NCBI RefSeq assembly: GCF_019649055.1
Contig: NW_026570244.1
Span: 1,054,001-1,118,000, forward strand
DNA: 64,000 nt
Reading direction: 5' to 3'
Source of the DNA: Paramacrobiotus metropolitanus
Taxonomy: Eukaryota > Tardigrada > Eutardigrada > Parachela > Macrobiotidae
A program made the translations under genes and the position numbers. Below, piece by piece: positions 54,832 to 64,000 of this stretch (position 1 is its first letter; each line of letters opens with the position of its first letter). The notes beneath the pieces are model-generated. The model saw only the letters and a list, made by a program, of their open reading frames with translations. It was not told where the DNA came from and made no database searches.

Positions 54832-55283
54832 CTGCCAGACGACACAAGCACATTCAATGCTTTATTCTTCTTACGCGCAGCTGATATAGATCGTGCCGTA
54901 GGTGCATTAAAACAAAAAATACTTTGTTGTGATAGGCGGGAAAAAGGCCGGAGCAAGGACATAATACAAACCGTAAAAATGTTATTATTCCGTGCTTTTA
55001 CCAAATAGTATTTCAATTTTTTCCGTATATGTAATTATGGGAAAACGATGCATGTCTGAATGTTAATGTGTAATTGGTTTACGGAGGATTCGAATGTCCG
55101 GTTGCGTTGAGATATACTTATAAGCGCGGACGACCAATCCAGGAATCGCGGCGTCGTCTAATACTTAACCGGCAACGGTGACCTTTCAGTTAAATATTTG
55201 TCATGTTGCATGTCTCACCGCCGGCTGCGTTAGTCAATTACCTTCGGAAGGATACGCGAGCCGAAAACCTCACCCATAACTGC
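54832..55283. repeat. Duplicated upstream segment (partner 35028-35480)
   Basis: About 450 bp upstream of copy 2 of the Pro/Gln-rich gene match the corresponding segment upstream of copy 1 in order and orientation, for example CAAGCACATTCAATGC, AAAATACTTTGTTGTGAT and CGGACGACCAATCCAGGAA. Divergence is clearly higher than in the exon. Confidence 0.7.
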
Positions 55284-55791
55284 CAATTTCCAACCACCGG
55301 ATTAGTTAAGAAGAATAACCAAGTCGAAAAACACCGCAACCGCAGAAAGTGACTGGCACAAATTTTATTATCAAAAACCATTGATTTCCCCGGCAAAACC
55401 AGTGCACCGCACAAAAAGCCCGTTGAACACTGTCAACGACAGCGTGTAGCACACATACAGACAGAACCCAAATAACCATCGTCGACAATTGCAACAACGT
55501 AACCACTGACAACCGTTACAACATCCCAAACCAAACCGACACAGCACACCATTGAGCTATTGGCTTAATCAGGCAGCCGGACTACATTCGCTGCGGGAGA
55601 CACACCATCAGAATTACGCTGGACGTACGTGCATAGGTAAAAAAGGGGCAGGTACAAAAATACGTATGGACTCCGTAAACTGAGATTAAGGCTAAGGGAG
55701 GGACTACTAACTCAACAACAAGGAACGGGCTTCCCCGACGAATCACAGACGACTGCCGCTGCTGCTGCAGCCCGCGGGGAGGGCGGACGCC
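55284..55791. other. 3' flank of the chitin-binding protein gene
   Basis: No coding sequence is recognised. TTTATT at 55364-55369 gives AATAAA on the minus strand, a possible polyadenylation signal about 420 nt after the stop. Confidence 0.4.
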
Positions 55792-58128
55792 CTAGCCGTA
55801 GCTATTACCGTTGGATCCCGCCAGGCCGGATCCGGAGTCGGCGCCACCGGCGCTGGCGTACAGGTTGTACATGGGTGTGTTGTAGCCCGAGCCGGAACCC
55901 GAGCCGGAGCCGGAGCCGTACTGGCCGCCCTGCTGCTGCTGCTGGCCGTAACCGGCGTCGAAGGAGCCGTAGCCGCTGCTGCCACTGCCGCTGCCGCTGC
56001 CGCCGTATCCCTGCGACTGCGAGCCGTAATTGCTGCCGCCCGCGGAGTAGCCCGAGCCGGAGCCGGAGTTGTAGCCGCTGCTGTAGCTCTGCTGCTGCAG
56101 ACGCGAGGCCTGCGCGGCGGCGGCTTGGGCGGCCGCTGCACACCCGACGGCCTCGGCGTAGTCGCACTGGTAGGTTTGCCTGCAACGGGAATTCAGCATT
56201 AGACATGGTTACGTAAAGATTGCTGGTATTGCGTACTCGTTGAAGCCTAATCCTTCAGGGCACTTTTGGATCCAGGCAATGTTCTGTTCAGGGAAATAGC
56301 AAAAGGTCACGACAGTGGTCAGTTTGGGTTTTGCGCGGGCACTTACGTCGTAGCAGTTGTAGAAGGAGGTGCAGTCGTTGGGCACGGAGAATTGACCCGT
56401 GGGGCGTTTGCAGTAATCCGCTATAAAAAAATTCGTATTAATTGTGTATTAATTGTGTATTAATTGTGTAGTTGTGTATTATTCGTATTAAATTCGTATT
56501 ATAATTCGTATTAATTGTGTTTAATAATTATTAGAATTAGTAACTATTATCTGGTCGATTAATAAGGTGCGTCTGCTTGAACGTGAGGAAAGATTAATCG
56601 AACCATCTAGTAGCTGGTACGGACGGCATAGTAATTAATAATATATTATGTAAGTCAATTGGCAAAAATGTCGATGCTTCGGAGATGTTATTATATTTAA
56701 GCTGATTGAATCGACAATGGGATTTTTCAATGAATTAATTGGTAAAGATTTAAAGCGGGATTAATGACGCATTATGGTCGCGTGCGGCGGTTATTGTGGC
56801 GCTGACAATCAGAGGGAATTAACGCGGCCGCAGTGTCCAGCGCGCGATTAGTCGCGCTACTGCTGACAGCGCCATTCACCGTGCCAGCGGCTAAGCGCAT
56901 CTATTGATCGGATTGGCGTTGTGCGGTGTGTGCACAACCGGCAAATCGGATCCTTTTACCCTGACGCGGACATTCTTAACGAGTGCGCCGATTTCCGCGA
57001 CGGAAGCGGACCAAATCCGATCAGATGCATTGTCGGCTGATTAGCCGACGATCCGCTCGTTAGACAAACGCCGGTGAGTGCTGTTGTTGTTGTTGTTGTT
57101 GTTGACGGGCTAATTAACACATTGCCGGCTTAGCGAGAACATTCTTGCCGTGCACGTTCATTGTGCACTGCCGTCACGCACGCTCGACGTCGCTATTGTG
57201 TGCGCTGCCGTGGCGACGCTGCGGTCTCACGGTGAAAGTGCGTGGGAAAACGTGCGACGGTTAATTACCGACGCACTAAAACACTGTTTATGTACGCGCA
57301 AGCAAGAGAACTACTTACGGCGGGGTCCGAGGTAGTTGGGATTGAGGCGGTTCAGCGGATTGCCGTTGTCCTGGCCGCGTCCCGATGACGATCCCGATCC
57401 CGCACCGCCCTGCAGTCCGGACCCGCCGAAACTGCCGCCCGACGCGTAGCCGCTGGCGCCGCCCGAGGACAAGCCAGACGAACCCGAGTTATACGTATCC
57501 TGTTAAAAAATATTTTGTATAACACACTGTGAAGATTTGTCATTGTCGGTAAAGGGTAGACACGAATACCCGAAAGAAACTTTGAAAAGAACGCTTTTTC
57601 TTGCGAACACACCATTGGTATCGCCATGGGCGGATTCAGCGTAAAGCGCACAGCGACCAAGCCGCTTTTAATGTAAAGGTCAATTTTATATATGCGCTGT
57701 ATATTTCCGCTGCAGTTACGTATAAATACAGTACAGGATCAACTCAAAACTGCACTGGAATTAAGAAAATATTTTTTTTAAATGAATATTATATACAGCA
57801 TTTTTGGTACGTTCTATGGCGGACTGGAAGGGGAAGAATTAACAGTATTAATTAACAACGGCTAAAGTAAGAGGCTTACTTGGTAGGCGGAGCTGTATCC
57901 GTATCCGTTGGGTCTGCCAGCCTGGCCCTGCCCCTGGCCGTATCCCTGCTGCATCCCGCTGGATCCGCCGCCGTAGCCGCTTCCTCCGGATCCCGACAGT
58001 CCCGCCTGCTCCCCATAGCCGCCGGCGTATCCGGCGCTCTGCCGCGACGGCATGTACTGCGCGGCGCACACCGCCAACAAACTGCAGGCCAGCGCCGCGC
58101 GCCGCATCATCGTGCTGCTAGTCCGCAT
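55792..58128 (-). CDS. Secreted chitin-binding type-2 (peritrophin-A) protein with Gly/Ser/Tyr-rich arms, 312 aa
   Basis: Five exons in transcript order: 58128-57880, 57499-57319, 56420-56347, 56283-56237, 56179-55792; all GT-AG and closing in frame (939 nt). A signal peptide (RRAALACSLLAVCAA, cleavage near residue 23) is followed by a G/S/Y/Q-rich region with GYGGG- and SGSG-like runs. A single chitin-binding type-2 domain (residues about 145-200) has six cysteines in the usual order: DYCKRPTG, VPNDC, FYNCYD, IQKCPEGLGF, YQCDY and VGC. The C-terminal 110 residues are A/Q- then S/G/Y/Q-rich and end NSYG. Such proteins bind chitin in cuticle or gut lining; the long glycine-rich arms favour a cuticle matrix role, which is inference. 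The domain is split over three small exons. Confidence 0.92.
56421..57318. other. Intron 2 of the chitin-binding gene
   Basis: This is the largest intron of the gene, AT-rich at its 3' end with ATTCGTATTAATTGTGT-like repeats (56435-56520), and a (TTG)n microsatellite near 57080-57104. No exon was recognised inside. Confidence 0.6.
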
Positions 58129-58233
58129 GATACCGGATTAAATCCCGTCGAAATCTGATCAAAGGTGACTAGGTGTCTCCGCGTGTGCTGCAGCTGACCG
58201 GAAGTGAGTGAGTGCAGTGAGTGATCAGCGCGG

Positions 58234-58240
58234 TTATATA
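58234..58240 (-). promoter_or_regulatory. TATA box of the chitin-binding protein gene
   Basis: The minus strand reads CTGTATATAACCG about 110 nt upstream of the ATG at 58128. A start site about 30 nt downstream would give a 5' UTR of roughly 80 nt. A TATA-driven promoter fits a strongly and stage-specifically expressed structural gene (inference). Confidence 0.55.
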
Positions 58241-58250
58241 CAGAAAACGG

Positions 58251-60239
58251 CGCACTGGCACTCGATAATCCCCGCAACGGAATCGAATCAATCGGACCGA
58301 ATGGGCGCCCGTTTAACCTGCAGTGGACGCCGGGTATAATACAAGATATCGATGATAGATGAAGGAATGGGTGATGGTCGGTGAGATGGAATGAATTGTT
58401 TGTTGATGGCATTTACCGGCGTCTTTATATTGTTAGCCGGTGCCGGCGCGGATGACTGCTGATCGGCGCATCCCTGCCGTATGTTAGCAGTGTACACGCC
58501 GTACGAACCGGTCCTGGTGCACCGTGTACGTACGCTTTGTCTTAGCGTAATTGGCAGATTAGACAAACAGGATATGCGCTGATGACGGCCGGCGTATAAT
58601 ATCGATGATGTTTATGCTGTACACTGCTGACGCGGCGGGAATTGAAGGGACCGAATGCGAATGGTGAGCGCTAATCCGCTGCGGCTTACGCTCGAGCTGA
58701 TCAGCATACCATGCATATACATGCCGCTCGATCGCGGTACAACTATACATAATGTACGTATGACAATACCGGCCGCATCATCCGTCTCCCTTCAGGTTTT
58801 TCTGCCGGTACTGTCGTTGCGGCCGGTCTTCTTAGGTCAGATCTGCACTCCACCGACTCGCCGGCTGCGTAACCGTTGCCGCGCGGTAATCTAATCTAAA
58901 ATAACATCCCAGCATTATTTTCTGTTTACACCTGTCTCCCGCGTCAAGTGGGCCCTGATGTAACGCTGTAACGCCACAATGCATCACCCCGACACGATGA
59001 CCAACGCTTCTCGTGCATTTTTCAATTTATGTACAGATCTTCGCATACAGTGCAGCGGTTTCATGCAGCCGGATGTGCCCTTTCCAGGCGCACTTCCGCC
59101 GCGCGACATTGACGCATGCGTCGCCGGTGTGTGTGTGCCGGTAATCGGGCAGGACATGTACAGCGCTGACCGATTATCATACCAACATCTACAGAGAAAT
59201 TTTTTTAATCACATTGCCGCCGCTAAGAAGATCATATTTTGTTACTTAAGCCTCACGTTCGTCTGCTCATCGTTTAAGATAAAATTAATCCCTAAACGCA
59301 AGGGACCATATTCAAACCAACTAATTTACAAATAAAATAATGACATGTACCTCCAAACTTTTACAGATATTTTCACAAATTGCTGGTCTATTTATTCGCA
59401 CCGGAAATAATTCTAAAACAAATCTAAGTGATTCTGCTATTTTAATGTTTTTTTTGCTGGCCGTGACATCGCTCATTTTTATTTGTAATAAATAATACTG
59501 TAGTAGTTTACTGCGGAGCGAGGTGGTCGTTTAATTATGATAAATGTGTGTGCGAAGTATGGAATAAATCCTGTAACTGTTGAACGTCCTCATTTCCGGT
59601 GGCGTGCAAGTCAGTTTGGAGGGCTCTCACTTGTCAAGCGCTCGCAGTCCGGCTTAGCGCGGGAATTAAGCGCTGACCGTCGATCAAGAAGCCACTCTGT
59701 TGATGTATATCATGCGCAACATAAGCAGCGCTGCCTGTTTACAGAACGCGAACAACAGCGTGTATGTGTAGCCGTTAACGTGCAGTTGGTCGGGTGTTTG
59801 TTTATGCCGGGAGAATCAATATGTACGCTATATATCCAGCGAATAAATATTAGATACCTTTGACACGTTTACTTCTTCCCGTAATAACTTATAACAACAC
59901 GCAGCTGTTATGCAACTAAATCCCGGCATCTGTGCGCAAATCTGACACTATTCGATCATTTACCTTTCGTGTGATTGTTGGCAGTGTGCGTTGTTTATAC
60001 CAAAATTGGAGCGACCGGAAATGCTAATAATACTGCCGCACACGAGCGTCTTATGCGTCTATGCCTTAAATTCTTAATGAAAAGCACGTTGGCAGTGTTA
60101 AAATAGGGGCGAATATTCATATAATAAAAGCTGATTAATCGTGAATAACTGGCCAGTTATTAAGCTGCTTAATTTTTCTTGTTGGTTATGAATCAATGCA
60201 CTGCCTGTCAATGTAATAATGCGAACGATGACAGTATAC
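58251..60239. other. Intergenic region
   Basis: No gene is recognised. Open frames at 58655-58894, 58979-59335 and 59537-59863 carry no recognisable domain, signal peptide or splice context. Confidence 0.45.
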
Positions 60240-60851
60240 TAGTGTTGGGTAGTAAAAGTCCTTGCCAATATACTTATTTTTACTATCGGCTTTTGAAAGT
60301 TTACTTATTTTTACTTACTATTCAAAATTTTTCGGGACTTTTACTTACTTTTACTTTTTATTTCAATTTTCCCAAGGACATTTACTTACTAAATTAAAGT
60401 AAATTTACTAAATAAATGTAATTTAGCATTGAAAGTTTCGAATTGCGTTAGTTTCAAAGCGCAACAGACTACTGAAAATAGTGCAAATAAATTTCTTATG
60501 CATTAATCGAGCTATACAGGTGCATACTGAAAAATAAATACTGCTGCTTTGAGGGCGGCAGGCTGGCAGCCGACTACTGCGCACACTCACTTTACCTGCG
60601 AGTGGCGGCGGCGGACACGCCGATTTTCCGTAACGTTGATAAAACGATTTAGTAAATAATTTAGTAAATGATTTTTATTTATTCAACGCTGAACCTTAAT
60701 ATTTACTTACTTTTTACTATTCCGTCTGCACATTTACTTACTTTTACTTACGTTGTTTCCAAAACCTTACTATTTACTAGACTTTTAATATTAGGCGGAC
60801 TTTTACTAAGTAAATGGCCGTTATTTAATTTTATTTAGTAGCACAACACTA
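60240..60851. mobile_element. hAT-like MITE, 612 bp, 8-bp target duplication
   Basis: Terminal inverted repeats TAGTGTTG (60240-60247) and CAACACTA (60844-60851) are flanked by perfect 8-bp direct repeats CAGTATAC (60232-60239 and 60852-60859). Eight-bp duplications are the hAT hallmark. Both subterminal regions are crowded with TTTACTTAC-like motifs, in both orientations, which may be transposase-binding repeats. No transposase is encoded. Confidence 0.88.
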
Positions 60852-60859
60852 CAGTATAC

Positions 60860-62404
60860 TGAGTATAGCACTGATATCAGCGTCGGCTGGCGTGGAGTGC
60901 CTCTTGCCGGCGTCTCCACCGCGCTACCGACCGTCTCTCGGCCACGAGTGGATGCCGGCCCGGCGAAGTGCAGCGCCAGCACTGCGGGCCTCCCGCTCGC
61001 CTCACCGGCGAGTGGCGCACTGAATGGGGCACGTAACCAGTCCACTCACATTACTCACTTCTCACTCCGCGCTTTTCACAGCTTCTTCACCGGTTTTCGC
61101 GCGAGAACGCCACGCTAACATTTTTTCCTATCCGGCAACATCCTGTTGCGGTGTTCGTTCCGCGGATGACGCGCACCGGCACTCCCGGTGAGTCTCCCGG
61201 CAGCCGGAAGTGCCGGGGAAACGGCGCTTCTCAACCGGAAACGCACTACCGGCCCGATAATCTGTAACTGATTATGCCGAACTAGCTGGTTGCGTTCATG
61301 ATGATAAAGCTAGGAATACTGTCATCGTCGGCACTGAATGGCGCTGAATTAATTGGACAGGATTGGGGCATTTAGTTAGCGGGAGTCGGCCGGTCGAACG
61401 TGTACATCAGCGGCGCAATGGACATGCCGATCGGCATAACATTATACCGGTCTGGCTAATTGGCCTATAGAGTCAATCTAGACAGCGACGCGTGCAGCCG
61501 GTGGAGATGCACACATGTGTGTATACTAATTGAGCGAGCGCAGGAAGGGGAACGCTCGCTGAAGGGTCCGCCACAGGATGTCAACAAAGACCGGCACAAT
61601 CAACTGCGCTGGCTCAACATCAACATCGCCACTGGTCCAGCTGGTCGGCGTCGCGTGCACCCGCGCAGTCGTCCATCGAGCTACCGAGCAACGCCAGCGA
61701 TATACGCGTTGCCGGTAGAGCATCGGTAATGGGCCGCAGCCGCAGCGCAAACAATTACTGCCCAATAAACACATATGCACCGCTGCCGCCGGTCCCGTTA
61801 AACAGTACATTAACGGGCCCGCCGGCTGCGCATCACTGCGGCAGCCGCCGGCCACCGTTACCCGGCTGCGGTTGGCGCCACCGCAGCGTTATAAGCGCCG
61901 TCCAGTACACCGGCCGGTGAGCAGTACAGCGTCAACACCAGATAATAAAGACCGTACTAACCGGCTATAAACGCACGTCTTTTAGGCATATACGCAATAA
62001 TGTTTTTGCGTTAATCTCCATATGCCGTCGGCAATGGACGAAGAAGCAGTGTGGTCAAGCGAAATAAGAACGGATCATCTTCCGCAATTATTTTGTAAAG
62101 TATACGTTTAAATCGTTAATTTACAAACAGTTAATTAGGAAAATCGTTAGTTATTTTGTTATACGTTTAAATCGTTAACTTACAAAACAGTTAATTAGGA
62201 AAAAAGACGTGATGTTTTTATTAGCACACTTGAAATTATACTTAAAATAAGCAACGCGTAGAGGTTAGACTCAAGGCGTGGAGGGAAGGAAACAGATGCT
62301 TGCTAGTACGAACACCGCCGTATGCGCGCCGACCCACCCCGGGCGTTGATCAGCCACGCGGTCCTCTCCCGCCGAATCAGCCGGAGTCCTGGACATCAGC
62401 CGTC
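60860..62404. other. Intergenic region with a short tandem duplication
   Basis: No gene is recognised. A unit of about 59 bp occurs twice in tandem at 62101-62159 and 62160-62203 (second copy partial), starting TATACGTTTAAATCGTTAA. Open frames near 60897-61118 and 61460-61920 have no family resemblance. Confidence 0.45.
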
Positions 62405-63265
62405 CGATTTAATAATATCGTCGCAGCGGTACGGTTGTAGCTGTTCATACACGGTTGTACACTGGTAAATTACTGGCGGATAATCTCCCATGCACTCCCG
62501 ATCCGGGGGACAGAGAAGCGTCCGCACCCACGGGTGACAGTCGCAACCCGTCACAACCAGCAGCGGTATGCGGAGACCGCGGATGGTGAGGAAACTGATG
62601 AAGAAGTCGGCACGGCGCCGGCAGAGGTTGGTGCCGGTGATAGTTAGGCTGTTGGTGGCGGACGTGATGTGCCGGTGGAGTAGAAAGGTCGGAAGTAGTG
62701 CTGCTCATTGCATGATCGACAGTGCCGGGACAGGCTTCGTCCGGCGCAGTGCAACTGTAGGTGGTAGTGTACATTTCAAAGGTCACGGCCGTGATTACTC
62801 GTATGGCTTCAACTGGCTTGCGCTGGCCGTCAGCAGCAGCTGCCATACTGCGCACACGCTGTATGCACAAAGCACGAGCCACCACTACAAGCAATCTTTT
62901 GAATCGAAGAAACCTTCCTTTACCATCGCACGTTGGTTAGCGTGTGCAGCGCGCGCTGCGTGTATACCTCCGACATAATGCAATGGGGCAGGTGCCGCAT
63001 GCTCACGTCTCCCGCGCCGGGCCCCGGAAACAAACCCAAAATGTACTTGATGTAGCACGTATTAACTATGCGGACCAAATTAAGGGCCTTAATTAAAAGA
63101 ATCTGTTGATGATTTCTGCATGTGCATATATGTGCATCTCGCGCGGCGACAGGGACGAGGACACCTGGGCAGAAATCCACCGCTTCCACGTGCTCCACCG
63201 GCGCTCCCGTGCTGTCCACGGCGTCCACAACGACGTGGTGCACTTTGCACGCGGCAATGCACAAC
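62405..63265 (-). pseudogene. Decayed F-box-family gene copy
   Basis: The minus strand reads, in family order but with gaps and frame changes: KVHHVVVDAVDSTGAP and VEAVDFC (start of exon 2 in the 7-20 kb gene), then directly SMRHLPHCIMSEVY and NVR (F-box exon), RVCAVWQLL followed shortly by a stop (about 62798), a shifted frame with HITSATNSLTITGTNLC and FLTIRGLRIPLLVV, then HPWVRTLLCPPD and a stop near 62406. The N-terminal domain, most of the middle region and about 150 residues of the C-terminal region are missing. It is closer to the 7.2-20.7 kb gene than to the 43.2-kb gene. Internal deletions, a stop and a frameshift make it a pseudogene. Confidence 0.8.
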
Positions 63266-63351
63266 TGTTAGCACGATGCTACGCGGTGGATGTTTCACCG
63301 CGCAGTCATCAAACAGACGGTAATAACTTTTACCGACTAGCAATGATGCAC

Positions 63352-63857
63352 CAGACTTGGCCCATTTTCGCTTTTCCCACTTTCATCCCACCCCACCTTC
63401 ACAGTTTAATTCCCAGCCCAGCCCACCTCCGGCTACTCAAATTTTCAGCCCATCTCACCTTTTCGATCTCATCTTCATCCCCATTTTTTACAGGCTCAAC
63501 GCCGCTACTTGTGCAAGTTTTCTGCACACGACAGAATTGCCGGGCAACAAAAAATTTCGGTTTTTAAAAGAATATGCTCACTTATTGATAAAATCCGCGC
63601 GGAGCGCGAAAAATTTTTTGTTTTTGGAGCTCGAATGGTGCATTTTTACATGCTTCAAGCGTGGAAAACAGATCAAAATATCAAAAATTTTTATTTTTAT
63701 TTGTTTTCTTGGTCCCATCCCATCTTTCAACAATCCCAGCCCATCTCACCTCATCTGCGCCTCTTTCCCACCTCATCCCCATTTTCACCTAAAAGATGAG
63801 ATGGGCTGGGAAAAATGGGGAAAATTTTCACCTCACCCAAAAGATGGGCCAAGTCTG
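63352..63857. mobile_element. hAT-like MITE, 506 bp, 8-bp target duplication
   Basis: Perfect 14-bp terminal inverted repeats CAGACTTGGCCCAT (63352-63365) and its complement (63844-63857) are flanked by perfect 8-bp direct repeats TGATGCAC (63344-63351 and 63858-63865). Inside, blocks such as CCCAGCCCATCTCACC occur near both ends in both orientations. The long open plus-strand frame across it (63357-63860) is a by-product of the pyrimidine-rich repeats, not a gene. The element is unrelated in sequence to the one at 60.2 kb. Confidence 0.9.
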
Positions 63858-63865
63858 TGATGCAC

Positions 63866-64000
63866 TTGTTATCGGTTATTTAGTATTCGCTTCCCAAAAA
63901 ACATGAACATTGCGAACGAAAGCTTCCAACCGGCTAATAACCTTTCTATCGGAAGTGACGCGGCAAATGGTATCAAATTCGTTTATATGCATATGAATAT
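63866..64000. other. Window end, nothing recognised
   Basis: Short AT-rich flank with no feature. Confidence 0.4.

Noticed and set aside
60897-61118. GC-rich plus-strand open frame next to the hAT-like MITE
   Set aside because: No family resemblance and no splice or start context.
63357-63860. 167-codon plus-strand open frame
   Set aside because: It coincides with the MITE ends and consists of pyrimidine-rich repeats.

Overview
The window is eukaryotic and almost certainly from an animal. Its genes have GT-AG introns, and it carries LINE, Gypsy and small TIR elements. Host genes include an animal Lasp-type LIM/nebulin/SH3 gene, a GT10 alpha-1,3-fucosyltransferase, a secreted protein with a chitin-binding type-2 domain (which points to a cuticle-bearing ecdysozoan), and several copies of one F-box gene family. 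My best guess is a tardigrade, because the F-box family (N-terminal W-rich domain, then F-box, then a long C-terminal region) resembles large families I associate with tardigrade genomes. That is recall, not a search.

Layout. 1-2.4 kb: intergenic DNA with a relic of the F-box family. 2.8-5.7 kb: a decayed RT/RNase H LINE and a LINE fragment of another family. 7.2-20.7 kb (minus): one five-exon F-box gene whose second intron holds a 9.85-kb Gypsy element (9265-19116) with near-identical LTRs, a 4-bp target duplication, gag, pol and an unrecognised third ORF. A 740-bp inverted-repeat element sits in its last intron. 22.8-31.5 kb (minus): a nine-exon Lasp gene. Its third intron contains, on the opposite strand, a three-exon fucosyltransferase gene at 27.0-28.8 kb. 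34.5-36.9 kb (minus): an exon of a duplicated Pro/Gln-rich protein and an unrecognised three-exon gene. 37-43 kb: AT-rich DNA with one TIR element. 43.2-49.0 kb (plus): a second, apparently intact F-box paralogue whose first intron holds two opposed LINE fragments. 49.8-55.3 kb: a fragment and a fuller copy of the 34.5-kb gene, plus another LINE fragment. 55.8-58.1 kb (minus): a five-exon secreted chitin-binding protein. 58-64 kb: two hAT-like MITEs with perfect 8-bp target duplications, and a decayed F-box-family pseudogene.

Gene models were built by hand from reading frames, GT/AG sites and phase agreement. The F-box, Lasp and chitin-binding models close in frame without correction. The fucosyltransferase, the 36-kb gene and the Gypsy gag each contain single-base frame breaks. 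Together with LTR differences that are all indels, this suggests that some are assembly indel errors rather than biology. No tRNA, rRNA or CRISPR array was seen. The most unusual items are the F-box family with its Tudor-like front domain, the third ORF of the Gypsy element, and the nested fucosyltransferase.
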